A DNA stretch of 64,000 bases from a cyanobiont of Ornithocercus magnificus. Its GTDB lineage: Bacteria > Cyanobacteriota > Cyanobacteriia > PCC-6307 > Cyanobiaceae. The notes under the pieces are model-generated. The model was given only the letters and a program-made list of their open reading frames with translations. It was not told where the DNA came from and did no database searches. This document shows positions 1 through 10,477 of the stretch, in pieces. The translations under genes were made by a program, and so were the position numbers. Within the stretch, counting starts at the first letter, position 1, and the number at the start of each line of letters is the position of its first letter. The stretch lies in assembly GCA_007996965.1 (NCBI GenBank), contig BIMP01000001.1, forward strand, positions 1,426,001-1,490,000, in the 5' to 3' direction.

Positions 1-1
1 T

Positions 2-919
2 GTCGCAGCAAGTGATGGCACCTTTGCACGAGACATCCGTCTACATCAGTCCCAGGGATTGAGTGTGATTGCGGCTGATGGTAATCATCGCAGCAGTGTC
101 GCACGTCGCTATGGCAGTACTGACAAACCCCATGATTTGCGTGTTTGGGATGAGGATGCCTCAGCAGCAGAAGTTTGTGACGGTGCTGGCACTATGCTTT
201 ATGCTGACTACGTTGAAGCAGGTCAGATGCCAGCTATACTGGCCAACCGCTTTGGTGGCGTGATCTTCCACGAAGCCTGTGGACACCTACTTGAAACGAC
301 CCAGATTGAAAGGGGAACAACACCTTTTGCAGAAAAAATTGATAAGCCAATTGCACACACATCTGTCACAGCAATTGATGAAGGCCTAAGTCATGGGGCC
401 TTCGGCTCAATTGCAATGGATGATGAAGGTATGGAGGCACAACGCACAGTCTTGATTGAGAATGGAGTACTGCGCCATTTCATTAGTGATCGTGCTGGTG
501 AACGGCGTACTGGACATCCGCGTACTGGTAGTGGTCGACGCCAAAGTCATGCTTTTGCTGCTGCCAGCCGTATGCGCAACACGTATATTGCTGCTGGTCC
601 ACATACACCTGAGCAGCTTGTTGCTTCGGTTGACCGGGGTCTTTACTGCAAATCCATGGGCGGTGGTAGTGTTGGACCAACAGGTCAGTTTAACTTCTCA
701 GTCGAAGAGGCTTATTTGATCGAGAACGGTAGCCTGACACGCCCAGTTAAAGGAGCCACGCTGATTGGTGAGGCTAAAGAGGTGATGCCAAGAATTTCAA
801 TGTGTGCCAATGATCTTGACCTAGCTGCCGGCTATTGTGGGTCAGTTAGCGGTAGCATCTTTGTAACTGTCGGGCAGCCGCACATCAAGGTGGACTCTAT
901 TACTGTTGGGGGGCGTTAA
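2..919 (+). CDS. tldD: TldD metalloprotease, 5' end outside window
   Basis: TldD is the catalytic, metal-bearing half of the TldD/TldE protease, known in other bacteria for maturing modified peptides and degrading unfolded ones. The reading frame is open from the window edge, so the N-terminal part is missing; about 305 codons remain of a usual 450-480. The metal motif HEACGH, of the HExxxH type, lies at 269-286 and is followed by the family stretch [18 protein letters not shown]. The C-terminal half contains conserved Gly-rich segments ([13 protein letters not shown]). The partner tldE begins 5 bases after the stop, so the two are almost certainly co-transcribed and make the heterodimer. A TTG at 59 is only an internal Leu codon. 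Identification is firm. Confidence 0.93.
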   Translation, partial: VAASDGTFARDIRLHQSQGLSVIAADGNHRSSVARRYGSTDKPHDLRVWDEDASAAEVCDGAGTMLYADYVEAGQMPAILANRFGGVIFHEACGHLLETTQIERGTTPFAEKIDKPIAHTSVTAIDEGLSHGAFGSIAMDDEGMEAQRTVLIENGVLRHFISDRAGERRTGHPRTGSGRRQSHAFAAASRMRNTYIAAGPHTPEQLVASVDRGLYCKSMGGGSVGPTGQFNFSVEEAYLIENGSLTRPVKGATLIGEAKEVMPRISMCANDLDLAAGYCGSVSGSIFVTVGQPHIKVDSITVGGR

Positions 920-924
920 AGAAA

Positions 925-2307
925 TTGCCTAATGCTGCTACTATCCGGGGTAACCAACTAGACCCCATACATCTCCGTGATGTTCTTGAACGCAAAGCAC
1001 ATATCCTAGGGATACATCAGTGGGACCTAGGCGCTTCTTACAGCCTCGATAAACTTGTCCAGGTTGATCGTGGTGAAGCTAAACAACTACAGGCTGCGCA
1101 ACAAAGTGGCATCATGGTTCGCACTTGGAACGCCAGAGGTCTTGCTGGAGTTACCAGCACTACTGATTTAAGCGAAGCGGGCTTAGGCCGTGCTCTGGAA
1201 GGCGCACATGCCGCAAGTGCTTTTGGCAACTCTGAGGATACCCCATCTTTTTCTCCACTAGCTTCTGCTTCACTGCCTCTATTCGAGCGCCCATTGCGGT
1301 CACCAAGTAAGATCCAGGTGTTGCTTCAAAGACTTCGCGAGGCAGAAGCAGATCTGCTTGGACGTCATAACGCCATTAGCACAGTGCCGTATAATGGCCT
1401 AGCAGAGTCACAGTCGGAGAAACTCTACCTCAATAGCGAGGGAGCAGTTCGCTGGATAGAGGTATCCCAGGCAAGCCTTTACCTCTATGCACGTGCTGAA
1501 GAACCGGGACGTAAACCACGAAGTAGCGGCGCAATCCGAGTCGGCTATGGCAGTGAGGATATCGACATAGAAAGTTGTGTAAATGAAGCCGCCCAGCGCA
1601 CTATTAGTCACCTTGACTACCGACCAATTGCTACCGGCTCATATACTGTTTGTTTTACCCCAGAAGCATTCCTCGATCTTATTGGGGCCTTCAGTAGTAT
1701 ATTTAATGCTCGAGCAATTCTAGATGGTATCAGTCTTAGTACTACCAAGTCACTGGGAACGGAAATCGCCGCTCCATTTTTTTCGCTATGTGACGACAGC
1801 TTAAATACTAACTATGTAGGCGCTTTACCATTCGACGGTGAGGGAACACCTACAAGTCGTATCACACTCGTGAATAGTGGCCGACTTGAAAACGTTTTGC
1901 ACTCAGAAGCAACCGCCCGACACTTTGGTGTTTCTCCAACTGGTCATGCAAAGCTAGGAGCCAAAGTTTCTGTAAGACCAGGATGGCTTGAAGTTAGTCG
2001 TAATTACAGCATCCCAACACAGGTAAAACTCGATCATAACAGCTGCCAGGAAAAGTTTGTGCTGATCGAAAGCCTAGGTGCACTTCATGCCGGTGTTAAA
2101 GCTAGCCAGGGGTCATTTTCGCTACCATTCGATGGATGGCTAGTCTGTAACGGTGAGAGAGTTTCTATCGATGCCGCCACTGTAGCAGGAGATATTCAGC
2201 AGGTACTGAACTCACTCCTTCATCTTGAAGACGAAATTGAAATAACTCACCAGGGAGCAGCACCACACGTTTGGGTAGAGAGTCTCTCTATTACTGGCGA
2301 AGCGTGA
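925..2307 (+). CDS. tldE: TldE/PmbA, non-catalytic partner of TldD
   Basis: A 460-residue protein of the TldD/PmbA family, close to the usual 450. It lacks the HExxxH metal motif seen in TldD, as expected for the TldE/PmbA subunit, which pairs with TldD to form the protease chamber. The C-terminal domain shows the family pattern of RFxxSPTGHAKLG-like and GxSLPFDGWL-like segments. The start is a TTG at 925, five bases after the tldD stop; no ATG lies near it, and the N-terminus fits the family. The gene ends in a GTGA overlap with fmt, so tldD-tldE-fmt form one transcription unit. The cellular substrate in cyanobacteria cannot be told from the sequence. Confidence 0.9.
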   Translation: MPNAATIRGNQLDPIHLRDVLERKAHILGIHQWDLGASYSLDKLVQVDRGEAKQLQAAQQSGIMVRTWNARGLAGVTSTTDLSEAGLGRALEGAHAASAFGNSEDTPSFSPLASASLPLFERPLRSPSKIQVLLQRLREAEADLLGRHNAISTVPYNGLAESQSEKLYLNSEGAVRWIEVSQASLYLYARAEEPGRKPRSSGAIRVGYGSEDIDIESCVNEAAQRTISHLDYRPIATGSYTVCFTPEAFLDLIGAFSSIFNARAILDGISLSTTKSLGTEIAAPFFSLCDDSLNTNYVGALPFDGEGTPTSRITLVNSGRLENVLHSEATARHFGVSPTGHAKLGAKVSVRPGWLEVSRNYSIPTQVKLDHNSCQEKFVLIESLGALHAGVKASQGSFSLPFDGWLVCNGERVSIDAATVAGDIQQVLNSLLHLEDEIEITHQGAAPHVWVESLSITGEA

Positions 2308-3359
2308 GAGTTTTATTCTGGGGAACACCTACCTATGCAGTCCCTACTCTTGAGGCACTTCTTGATGCGGGTCATGAAATTGTTGGAGTTGTTAGCCAAC
2401 CTGACCGTAGACGTAGCCGGGGTCGTGCACTGCAAGCCTCTCCAGTCAAGTGTCGTGCTTCTGAAGAAGGCCTAACTGTATTTTCGTCCTATTGTATCCG
2501 TAAAGACCCGGAGATACAGAAGCTCATCGCTAACTGCAATGCCGACTTATTTGTTGTTGTAGCTTTCGGCCAGATTCTTCCAAAAGAGGTTTTACAGCAA
2601 CCACCTCTTGGTTGTTGGAATGGTCATGGGTCTCTACTGCCACGCTGGCGAGGAGCTGCGCCAATTCAATGGAGTCTCCTAAGCGGTGACCCGAAGACTG
2701 GTGTGGGAATCATGGCAATGGAGGAAGGACTTGACACAGGACCACTATTATTACAGAGAGAGCAGTCTATTGGACTGCTGCAAAATGCTGACGAACTGGC
2801 GCAGCATCTCAGTCATCTGACGGCAAAGCTAATGGTAGAGGCTCTACCGCAAATCAAGACTGCTGGATCAGGTCTAGAGGCAGGTTGCTGGGACTGCCTC
2901 GGCTTAATACCTCAGCATCAACTGAACAGAGACGTAACCTACGCGCGACTCCTAAGCAAGGAGGATTATTGGATCGACTGGTCTCGGCAGGCACTGGAAA
3001 TTCACAGACAGGTTATGGCTTTGTATCCACATGCCCTATGTAGCTGGAGAGGCCTTCGATTCAAGGTGCAAGCTACAGAGCCACTTATCATGAAACTTCG
3101 CGATCAACTCTCTGACGATGTCAGGAAAATTCTTGACCAGCATGCGACTTCAATGAGAAGAAAACCTGGTGAAATCACTTCTGTTATTCAAGGACTCGGG
3201 GTCATTGTGGCAACGGGAGGAAATCACCAGCTTTTGATCCGGAAGGCTCAAATCGAAAATAAGACAGCAGCAGTAGGCACAGCTTTACTACAGCAAATGC
3301 AGGTTAGACCTGGAGACCAGCTGCTTAGCTTGCATTCAATAAGCCTAAGCACCAACTAA
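2304..3359 (+). CDS. fmt: methionyl-tRNA formyltransferase
   Basis: Fmt adds a formyl group from 10-formyl-tetrahydrofolate to methionyl-initiator tRNA. The protein is 351 residues from a GTG at 2304 that overlaps the tldE stop (GTGA); an in-frame TTG at 2271 would give an implausible N-terminal extension inside tldE. It begins VRVLFWGTPTYAVPTL, the expected first strand of the formyltransferase fold. The signature NGHGSLLPRWRGAAPIQW lies at about residues 104-121 and holds the catalytic Asn and His; the catalytic Asp is in EEGLDTGPLL. The C-terminal OB-like tRNA-binding domain follows (about 205-340). Its initiator-tRNA substrate is encoded in the same window at 48873-48949. Confidence 0.96.
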   Translation: MRVLFWGTPTYAVPTLEALLDAGHEIVGVVSQPDRRRSRGRALQASPVKCRASEEGLTVFSSYCIRKDPEIQKLIANCNADLFVVVAFGQILPKEVLQQPPLGCWNGHGSLLPRWRGAAPIQWSLLSGDPKTGVGIMAMEEGLDTGPLLLQREQSIGLLQNADELAQHLSHLTAKLMVEALPQIKTAGSGLEAGCWDCLGLIPQHQLNRDVTYARLLSKEDYWIDWSRQALEIHRQVMALYPHALCSWRGLRFKVQATEPLIMKLRDQLSDDVRKILDQHATSMRRKPGEITSVIQGLGVIVATGGNHQLLIRKAQIENKTAAVGTALLQQMQVRPGDQLLSLHSISLSTN

Positions 3360-3399
3360 CTACTAAGTGTAGCCATATGTGAAGGACAAGGTAGTGATC

Positions 3400-3738
3400 T
3401 CAACGAAGGACAAAGTGTACACAGGAGTCACAGGGACCATCTGGTAAAACAGCACAGCGGATTAACGGGCTCAAAGCATTGAATTGGCAGTTAGGATTGC
3501 CGATAACCCAACCATGAAGCCAGGGAACAGCATCTACAGGACGCTGCTGATACTGTACCATCAAAGTTACAGATGCCAGTATATATTGACCTGAGCAAAG
3601 TGTATAGCGGTGACAGCGTTGCAGCACTAGGAAACTGTCCTCACCTACTCTAAGCCAGTTACCTGGTTGTGGTGGGTCCTCAAGGCTGAGACAGTATAAG
3701 ATTTGATCGCTGAAAGCTTGGCGCAGCTCGACTAGCAT
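3400..3738 (-). CDS. conserved cyanobacterial cysteine protein (DUF6464-like)
   Basis: A 112-residue soluble protein whose C-terminal third has a dense conserved pattern, GNPNCQFNALSPLIRCAV followed by PDGPCDSCVHFV, with four Cys that could bind a metal. This resembles DUF6464, a cyanobacterial family of unknown function; I recall the pattern and cannot check it. A start at 3765 is open, but the ATG at 3738 is preceded by AGGAGGG about 11 bases upstream (3750-3756), located inside the last codons of terC, so 3738 is preferred. The gene follows terC on the same strand with the two nearly abutting, which points to co-expression. No function is assigned. Confidence 0.7.
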   Translation of the reverse strand: MLVELRQAFSDQILYCLSLEDPPQPGNWLRVGEDSFLVLQRCHRYTLCSGQYILASVTLMVQYQQRPVDAVPWLHGWVIGNPNCQFNALSPLIRCAVLPDGPCDSCVHFVLR

Positions 3739-3745
3739 TTCTATT

Positions 3746-4489
3746 TTAGCCCTCCTCACTTGCAAGTTTGCGGCGGATCGAAAATCCCCATATGAATAAA
3801 GGGATAATGAGTGCTGGCACTAACCACTCAGGCAAGGCAAAAGGATAAACCAACAGTTGAATAATAAGCTTTAGGCCTACAAAACCAACGGCTATGTAGC
3901 CAGAGGACTCTAGCCTTGGGTATTTGTCAAGCCAGCGTATGAATAGAGCAGCAGTGAAGCGCAGAGCAAAAACGCCGACACAAGCCCCAGTAATGATTAA
4001 GATTAACTGATCACTAACAGCTACAGCAGCGGCAATACTGTCGATTGAGAATGCTAGGTCAGTAGCAGCAATAATTAATACAGTGACTGGGAAACTACGT
4101 ATCCTGCTACTAGATTCATTGCTATGCTGGATTTTCCTATTCTCGTCTAAACCTGGGCTAAGCCAGTGATCAGCTGCGAGGAACAAGAGGTATAGTCCGG
4201 CGACTAACTGTAGAGCCTGGAACTTGAGAATCCACTGAGCAGTGAGAATGAGAGCAATACGCAATAATAAAGAGGTTACGATGCCAATATCAAGAGCCCG
4301 GCGTTCCTGAAGCGGATCAACCTGGCGTTTAGCAATAGCCGCCAGCGCAATGGCATTGTCAGTTGACAGAATAAACTCAAGCAGGATGAGTACAGGCAGC
4401 AAAGAAGCAAGCTCGACCCAGCGGTCGATGCTGCTTTGCCAGTGCAAAAGAGATGTGAATGCAGCGGAATCCATATGGCTGGTCTTCAT
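3746..4489 (-). CDS. terC: TerC-family integral membrane protein
   Basis: A 247-residue polytopic membrane protein with about seven hydrophobic segments. The two acidic TerC motifs are present: LEFILSTDNAIALAA at about residues 37-51 and TDLAFSIDSIAAAVAV at about 142-157, which place Asp/Asn residues within the membrane as in the proposed metal-binding site. Family members include tellurite-resistance TerC, the Mn exporters MeeY/MeeF, and the plant thylakoid TerC needed for membrane insertion of thylakoid proteins. In a cyanobacterium a role in Mn handling or thylakoid biogenesis is plausible, but this is inference. The ATG at 4489 is used; a second ATG at 4474 is equally possible. Confidence 0.88.
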   Translation of the reverse strand: MKTSHMDSAAFTSLLHWQSSIDRWVELASLLPVLILLEFILSTDNAIALAAIAKRQVDPLQERRALDIGIVTSLLLRIALILTAQWILKFQALQLVAGLYLLFLAADHWLSPGLDENRKIQHSNESSSRIRSFPVTVLIIAATDLAFSIDSIAAAVAVSDQLILIITGACVGVFALRFTAALFIRWLDKYPRLESSGYIAVGFVGLKLIIQLLVYPFALPEWLVPALIIPLFIWGFSIRRKLASEEG

Positions 4490-5236
4490 GACCAGCCTAA
4501 GAGGGAAAATCTAGACAAAGAAGGTCCTGGAGGTTCAAGGCCAAAATCTTGTTGCGTCGACAAGTGGCGCTGTGTCTGTTTCAGATATGTGCCTAACGGA
4601 GCTGAAGACGATCCTGGCAAACATTTGTAGAGACTTTAGTGGCGCATGGAATCGCAACATTTATATTTCTTAAGCTAGCATCCTAATCTAAGACTGGTAA
4701 ATGCAGAAGTAGATGTCAAGTAGACACATCTTTAGGACTAGCCACTGCTTTTTCTAGTTAGAGCAATGGCCACCAGTATGAATAAAGGCTTGCAACCGCT
4801 TGGCTTAAGTTCACAATCTTAAAATAACTGGTCTTAAGACATACTTCTAACCATACAAGATCAATATCTAGTCTGCTTTCTATACAACTAGAATGGATTT
4901 GTGAGATGCCTAACATGCCTGTAGCTCAAGTATCTAAATAGAGTAACAAGGCATGGAAAGCCTAGCCACGGTAGTAAGCTCGACCACTTCAGGCCAAACA
5001 AGAGGGCCAGCTGCCCGGCTGGATAACTATGCCGTAGAGCAAGTACGCGCTTAGTGTACAGGAATAACTATTTATTAGTAGTTACCAGGCTAGAATCGAC
5101 TTCTACCAGAGCCTTGATGTCCCTCTTGGGGACGCGCTGCCCCAGAAGTTAGCACTTGGGCGTGGCACACCTTGCTCATCATTGTCCTCAGTAGCCTAAT
5201 TACGAGAATTCTGCCACCGCCAAAAGCCCTACCGTC
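4490..5236. other. gene-poor interval upstream of mfd
   Basis: About 750 bases between the divergent terC and mfd genes. All frames are broken by frequent stops and I recognise no RNA gene. A short minus-strand open frame at 5090-5182 could encode 30 residues (ATG at 5182, Cys/Gly/Ser-rich), with no clear ribosome-binding site. A small hairpin, TGGGG/CCCCA, lies near 5127-5144 and has no T-run, so it is not a convincing terminator. Promoters for terC and mfd must lie here, but none is obvious. The interval may be a gene remnant eroded beyond recognition. Confidence 0.5.
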
Positions 5237-8200
5237 ATGTTGCTCAACTCCTTAGTTAATCTGATGCAGAGCGCCACTCTGACGAGTGAGTTAGGTGAAC
5301 GGCTCCACCGAAGTCAGCGCTTGCTAATCTACGGCGGTGGTCGAGGAGCTCGGGCATTAACAGCTAGTGCTCTGGCACGACAACAAAATCAGCCACTGCT
5401 AGTGATAGTGCCAACACTTGAAGAAGCTAGTCGCTGGACTACATTGCTGGAGCTAATGGGCTGGTCCAGCATACAGCTTTATCCGACAAGTGAAGGGTCT
5501 CCATACGAACCACTAGACCCTACAAGCGAGATCATCTGGGGGCAACTACAGGTGATCAGCGATCTGCTAACAGATGGAAAACGCTCAGGACGAGCAATTG
5601 TAGCTACGGAGCGTTGTCTGCAGCCTCATCTGCCACCACCACAGGTTCTTAATAACCGATGTCGGACTTTATATCGAGGCGAGGTAATCGATCTTGAGCA
5701 CCTTGCTGAAATGCTAACCTCCCTCGGTTACAAGCGGGTTAGTAGCGTCGATCAGGAAGGTACATGGAGTCGTCGCGGTTACATCATCGATATTTTTCCT
5801 GTTAGTAGTGAACTTCCTGTGCGGCTAGAATTCTTCGGAGATAGCCTTGACAGGCTCCGGGAGTTTGATGCCTCATCACAACGTTCACTCGATCCAGTAG
5901 AGGAGTTGCGCTTAACACCTACAGGATTTGGTCCGCTTATTGCGGAGGAACTGAGGCAAAAGATGCCTGAGGGTCTTGATTCTCTATTATCAGCTAGGGA
6001 CCTAGAGTGTTTGGTGACGGGCGGCACACCCGAGGGAATGCGCCGATTGCTAGGGATAGCTTGGAAGAGACCCGTATCTTTGCTAGAGTACCTACCAGTA
6101 AACTACTGTGTTGCTATTGATGAGCAAAAGCGTGGGATAGCTCATGGTCGTCAGTGGCTTAAGCACGCAGCCGAGCACCACACTGAAATGGCAACAGCAC
6201 TCGGATTGACCGAGACAGAAGTCAGAAATATTTGGCCAGGCAATCTACATAGTGAAATTGAAAAAGTCTATAACGGTATCAGCGCCTTCTCCGGCTTTGA
6301 CTTAGCTGAATTGCCGGATCAGGGCAGAACTGACAATACCTTCAGTCTTTCCAGCAGACCGGTGCCTGCCTACCCTAATCAGTTCGGCCGGCTTGGTGAG
6401 CTGGTTAAAAGCTATCAAAAAGAGCGGATGAGTATCTGGCTGGTGTCAGCCCAACCCAGCAGAGCCGTAACGCTGTTAGAAGAACATGACTGCATTGCAC
6501 GCTTTGTTCCCAATGCTGCTGATGCACCTGCAATTCAGCGGTTCATTGACCAGGGTGTGCCTGTAGCCCTTAAGAACAGCAGTACCGCTGAATTGGAGGG
6601 AATACAGCTGCCCGCCTGGCGGACTGTTCTGATTACAGATCGGGAATTCTTTGGTCAGCAGAGCTTAGGATTTAGCGGCTACATCCGACGCCGGCGTAGA
6701 GCAGCTAGTCGCACAGTAGATCCCAACAAGATGTGTCCTGGCGACTTTGTAGTTCATCGGAACCATGGTATTGGTCGTTTCCGCAAACTAGAGAAGTTAG
6801 AAATCAACAGTGAGGTACGTGATTATCTTGTTGTAGAGTATACTGATGGCTTGCTCCGTGTGGCAGCTGATCAATTAGGCAGTCTCGGACGTTATCGAGT
6901 CAACAGCGACCACTTGCCTGAACTTAGCCGGATGGGAGGCACAGCTTGGATTAGAGCTAAGGAGCGAGTACGTAGGTCCATACGCCGCGTAGCAGCAGAC
7001 CTAGTGAAACTCTACGCTGAGCGCCATCAAGCTAATGGTCATGCTTTTCCAGAAGATGGCCCTTGGCAACAAGAACTCGAGGAATCTTTTCCTTTTGAGC
7101 CTACGCCTGACCAAGCCAAAGCTACATTAGAAGTCAAGCGAGACATGGAAAAAGCACAGCCGATGGACCGTCTCGTCTGTGGGGATGTTGGCTTTGGCAA
7201 AACAGAGGTTGCTATCCGGGCAATTTTCAAGGCAATCACAGCAGGTCGTCAAGTGGCAATGTTGGCGCCAACAACAGTATTGGCCCAACAACATTGGCGC
7301 ACGCTCTCTGAGCGTTTTGCTCCATATCCGATTAAGGTTGCTTTGCTAAATCGTTTTCGGACGGCAAGCGAACGTCGGAAGATCCTTGAGGGCTTAAAAC
7401 AAGGAACTGTGGATGCTGTAGTAGGCACCCATCAGCTACTTGGGAAAGATACAGAGTTTCAGGCATTAGGTCTGCTAGTTGTAGATGAAGAGCAGCGCTT
7501 TGGCGTAAAGCAGAAAGAAAAAATCAAGCAGCTACGCAAGAATGTTGATGTTCTAACACTATCAGCTACGCCAATCCCCCGGACTCTCTACATGAGCCTT
7601 TCCGGAGTGCGAGAGATGAGCTTGATCACAACCCCACCGCCACTTCGACGACCAATCAAGACACATTTGACATCATATGATGAAGAAATAGTGCGTTCGG
7701 CGATTCGGCAGGAGCTTGACCGCGGCGGTCAAGTTTTTTATGTTGTTCCGCGTGTTGAGGGGATCGAGAATGTGGCAGCGCGTTTGCGTATTATGTTGCC
7801 AGAATTACAACTCTTGATAGCTCACGGCCAGATGGCTGAGGGTGAGTTGGAAAGTGCCATGGTTGCTTTTAATGCCGGCGAGGCTGATGCTATGCTTTGT
7901 ACCTCAATTATTGAGAGCGGTCTTGATATACCACGAGTTAACACAATTCTAATCGAGGATGCCCAGCGTTTTGGGCTAGCACAACTCTACCAACTACGCG
8001 GACGGGTTGGGCGTAGCGGTGTTCAAGCTCACGCATGGCTCTTTTATCCAGATGATTCTGCACTCAGTGACGCTGCACGCCAACGGCTTAGAGCAATTCA
8101 GGAATTTACTCAACTTGGCAGTGGCTATCAGCTCGCCATGCGTGATATGGAAATCCGTGGTGTTGGCAATCTCCTTGGCATAGAGCAAAGTGGCCAGATG

Positions 8201-8815
8201 GAAGCGATTGGATTTGACCTCTATATGGAGATGTTACAAGAGTCACTAGCAGAAATTCAAGGTCAGGATATTCCGGTTGTGGATGACACACAGGTAGACC
8301 TTCAAGTGACTGCTTTCATCCCCGCAGACTGGATCACAGATGTTGATGAAAAGATGTCAGCTTACCGTGCAGTAGCAGACTGCACTTCGACTACTGCTCT
8401 TGTAGAACTAGCGGCAGTATGGACTGACCATTATGGAACTTTGCCAGCGCCTGTGCTATCGCTGCTTCAGTTGATGGAGCTGAAACTAGTGGCAAAACGC
8501 TGCGGCTTTTCCCGCATCCGTTCTGAAAAGCCAAACATCTCACTGGAGACACCTATGGAGGAGCCAGCCTTTCGGCTACTACGTCAGGGATTACCCCAAC
8601 ATTTACATGGCCGTCTAGTCTATCAGGGCAGTAGCAGCACTCCAGCAAAAGTCCTAGCCCGTGGGTTTGGAATCCTGCCGATAGAGGAGCAGATTAAGCA
8701 GCTAATGGAGTGGCTAAAGCTAATGGCAGCGCAAATTCCCAGCGCGGATGCACTTGACGCAGCAAAGCAGCAGGTGCAGGACAACAAGCACAGCAGAGTA
8801 GTTCTAGGAGCATAA
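5237..8815 (+). CDS. mfd: transcription-repair coupling factor
   Basis: Mfd is an ATP-driven translocase that removes RNA polymerase stalled at DNA lesions and recruits UvrA. At 1192 residues it is a normal full-length member. The order of domains is visible: the UvrB-like N-terminal module (about 1-340), the RNA-polymerase-interacting domain around residues 500-570 ([15 protein letters not shown]), then the RecG-like motor with Walker [12 protein letters not shown] at about 648-658, the DEEQRFGV box at about 746-753, and motif [13 protein letters not shown]. The region around [17 protein letters not shown] and QLRGRVGRS is helicase motifs V and VI, followed by the translocation motif and the C-terminal regulatory domain. 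The ATG at 5237 is used. No frame disruption is seen. Confidence 0.97.
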   Translation: MLLNSLVNLMQSATLTSELGERLHRSQRLLIYGGGRGARALTASALARQQNQPLLVIVPTLEEASRWTTLLELMGWSSIQLYPTSEGSPYEPLDPTSEIIWGQLQVISDLLTDGKRSGRAIVATERCLQPHLPPPQVLNNRCRTLYRGEVIDLEHLAEMLTSLGYKRVSSVDQEGTWSRRGYIIDIFPVSSELPVRLEFFGDSLDRLREFDASSQRSLDPVEELRLTPTGFGPLIAEELRQKMPEGLDSLLSARDLECLVTGGTPEGMRRLLGIAWKRPVSLLEYLPVNYCVAIDEQKRGIAHGRQWLKHAAEHHTEMATALGLTETEVRNIWPGNLHSEIEKVYNGISAFSGFDLAELPDQGRTDNTFSLSSRPVPAYPNQFGRLGELVKSYQKERMSIWLVSAQPSRAVTLLEEHDCIARFVPNAADAPAIQRFIDQGVPVALKNSSTAELEGIQLPAWRTVLITDREFFGQQSLGFSGYIRRRRRAASRTVDPNKMCPGDFVVHRNHGIGRFRKLEKLEINSEVRDYLVVEYTDGLLRVAADQLGSLGRYRVNSDHLPELSRMGGTAWIRAKERVRRSIRRVAADLVKLYAERHQANGHAFPEDGPWQQELEESFPFEPTPDQAKATLEVKRDMEKAQPMDRLVCGDVGFGKTEVAIRAIFKAITAGRQVAMLAPTTVLAQQHWRTLSERFAPYPIKVALLNRFRTASERRKILEGLKQGTVDAVVGTHQLLGKDTEFQALGLLVVDEEQRFGVKQKEKIKQLRKNVDVLTLSATPIPRTLYMSLSGVREMSLITTPPPLRRPIKTHLTSYDEEIVRSAIRQELDRGGQVFYVVPRVEGIENVAARLRIMLPELQLLIAHGQMAEGELESAMVAFNAGEADAMLCTSIIESGLDIPRVNTILIEDAQRFGLAQLYQLRGRVGRSGVQAHAWLFYPDDSALSDAARQRLRAIQEFTQLGSGYQLAMRDMEIRGVGNLLGIEQSGQMEAIGFDLYMEMLQESLAEIQGQDIPVVDDTQVDLQVTAFIPADWITDVDEKMSAYRAVADCTSTTALVELAAVWTDHYGTLPAPVLSLLQLMELKLVAKRCGFSRIRSEKPNISLETPMEEPAFRLLRQGLPQHLHGRLVYQGSSSTPAKVLARGFGILPIEEQIKQLMEWLKLMAAQIPSADALDAAKQQVQDNKHSRVVLGA

Positions 8816-8898
8816 CAATGTGCTGGTAGTCAGAATCAAGGGTAATGCTCCCAAGATGCGCAAATGTTCGTTACATTAGCGCCAGCTGTAAGGTTAGA

Positions 8899-9066
8899 GT
8901 GGGAGAGGTCATTGAGGTCACATCACTCCAGGGTTCATTCTCGCTGGTCAGCGGAATTCTCAGCGTGGTAGTTCTTGGTTTGTTCGCTCTCCTAACCAGC
9001 GGGCCCGGTGATGATGATGACTCTAACGGTAGTGGTGGTGGCGGCTTGATGCAGCCTATCGCCTGA
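8899..9066 (+). CDS. small single-span membrane protein
   Basis: A small open frame with one hydrophobic segment (SLVSGILSVVVLGLFALL) followed by an acidic and glycine-rich tail, GPGDDDDSNGSGGGGLMQPIA. The hydrophobic-acidic-glycine arrangement is one I associate with a conserved small protein of cyanobacteria, but I know no function. The GTG at 8899 gives 55 residues; an ATG at 8845 would give 73, adding a Cys-containing stretch less likely to be real. The 3' end overlaps the convergent ctpA by 11 bases. It lies downstream of mfd on the same strand. Confidence 0.6.
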   Translation: MGEVIEVTSLQGSFSLVSGILSVVVLGLFALLTSGPGDDDDSNGSGGGGLMQPIA

Positions 9067-10444
9067 TTAATTCAGATGGATCTAGCCTCTCAGGAATGAG
9101 AGCAGACGCCAGGTTGGTACTGCCTGGAATATAAGCTTGATTTCTACTGGCTTCAGCCATACGCAAAGCCTTGATTAGAGTAGTTTCAGCAATTCTATAT
9201 TGACTGTCCTGAAGTGTTCCAAGATCCTTTACCGTCATTGTCTTAGCTTCATCTTTGGGAATTCCAGCTTCCACGTCAGGGCTAATTCCATTCTGGTGAA
9301 TATCCCGTCCACTAGGAGTGAGATATTTAGCAACAGTTACAGTAAGTCCAGAGCCGTCTGCAAGGCTTCGCACTGATTGAACCAAACCCTTGCCAAAGGT
9401 TTTCTTGCCTACAAGTTTTGCTCGACCATTATCTTGTAGAGCGCCTGAGAGAATTTCACTAGCACTAGCTGAGCCCTCATTGACTAGCACAACAGCCGGC
9501 TTCTGAGTTAGGGCACTACCTGTTGCGCGGCGGGTGTCTTGAACTCCACTACGGGTTTGAGTGCTAACGATCGTTCCATTGTCAAGCCATTGCCGCGCAA
9601 TATCGACGCTAGCCTCGAGCAAACCACCAGGATTACTACGCAGATCCAGTACATATCCCTGAGCTTCTTTCTGCTCTAGGTGATCGATGGCAGCACGCAT
9701 CTCGCGGGCTGCATTTGCATTAAACTGTTTCAGGCGTATGTAACCAACTTTTATACCACCTGTCGTGGTGTTGAGCTGCGAGTCCACCGCATGAATCTCG
9801 ATGCGTGCGCGAGTTAATGGCACCTCGACTACTTGGCCCTTGCGACGAAGACCAAGAAGGACAGCTGTTCCCTCCTTACCGCGAATCATCTTGACTACTT
9901 CGTCGGTACCCATTCCCCAGGTAGCCTGTCCATCGATTGAGACAATTACATCCTGCGGTTGTACACCAGCCCTAAAGGCTGGTGTACCCTCAATTGGAGA
10001 AACCACTATTATTTCACTGTTATTGTCTAGAGAGATCTGTATACCAACACCAGTCAGTTCACCAGAGGTGTCGATCTGCATTTCCTTAAACTCTCTCGGT
10101 TCAAGGAAGCGGGTATATGGGTCGTCAAGGCTGGCGAGCAGACTTCGGATTGCCTCATAGGATTCCTCTGTCCCTGCATAGCTATGAGCCAACAGGTCTC
10201 TGCGCAGTTTCCGCCAACTCTCCGGCGAATAATTACCTGTAGGATCAAGGTAATCCCGGTAAACAATCTGCCAAACTTGATCGATTACCTCTTTGGGACT
10301 ATCACTAATTGCGGTAGTGCTAATAGGTAGACTAAGACTAGGAGAAGCCACAGTAATAGCTGTAGCTATACCTCCAATTCCCAGGAGAGCTAATAAGGCT
10401 CTAGATTCTTGATCACAGCCATGTGGTAAAAAATAAGAGGGCAT
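9056..10444 (-). CDS. ctpA: C-terminal processing peptidase (S41)
   Basis: A 462-residue S41 protease. An N-terminal hydrophobic segment (about residues 17-36) acts as export signal or anchor, so the enzyme is expected on the lumenal or periplasmic side. A PDZ domain follows at about 120-200 (GVGIQISLDNNSEI, AGVQPQDVIVSIDG), then the catalytic domain with LRSNPGGLLEASVDIA, and the Ser-Lys dyad in EGSASASEILSGALQDNG and KKTFGKGLVQ. In cyanobacteria CtpA trims the C-terminus of the D1 precursor of photosystem II; related Prc/CtpB/CtpC paralogues are similar, so the exact paralogue is not certain. ispG lies upstream on the same strand. Confidence 0.9.
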   Translation of the reverse strand: MPSYFLPHGCDQESRALLALLGIGGIATAITVASPSLSLPISTTAISDSPKEVIDQVWQIVYRDYLDPTGNYSPESWRKLRRDLLAHSYAGTEESYEAIRSLLASLDDPYTRFLEPREFKEMQIDTSGELTGVGIQISLDNNSEIIVVSPIEGTPAFRAGVQPQDVIVSIDGQATWGMGTDEVVKMIRGKEGTAVLLGLRRKGQVVEVPLTRARIEIHAVDSQLNTTTGGIKVGYIRLKQFNANAAREMRAAIDHLEQKEAQGYVLDLRSNPGGLLEASVDIARQWLDNGTIVSTQTRSGVQDTRRATGSALTQKPAVVLVNEGSASASEILSGALQDNGRAKLVGKKTFGKGLVQSVRSLADGSGLTVTVAKYLTPSGRDIHQNGISPDVEAGIPKDEAKTMTVKDLGTLQDSQYRIAETTLIKALRMAEASRNQAYIPGSTNLASALIPERLDPSELIRR

Positions 10445-10477
10445 GATGGCAAGCCCAAGCTAGTCTGCCAGGCTAAA

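Noticed and set aside
4436-4630. 64-codon plus-strand frame overlapping the start of terC
   Set aside because: It is partly antisense to terC and Cys/charge-rich in a way typical of a shadow, with no family resemblance.
5120-5150. Short GC-rich hairpin upstream of mfd
   Set aside because: Only five base pairs with a loop of eight and no T-run; not convincing as a terminator or structured RNA.
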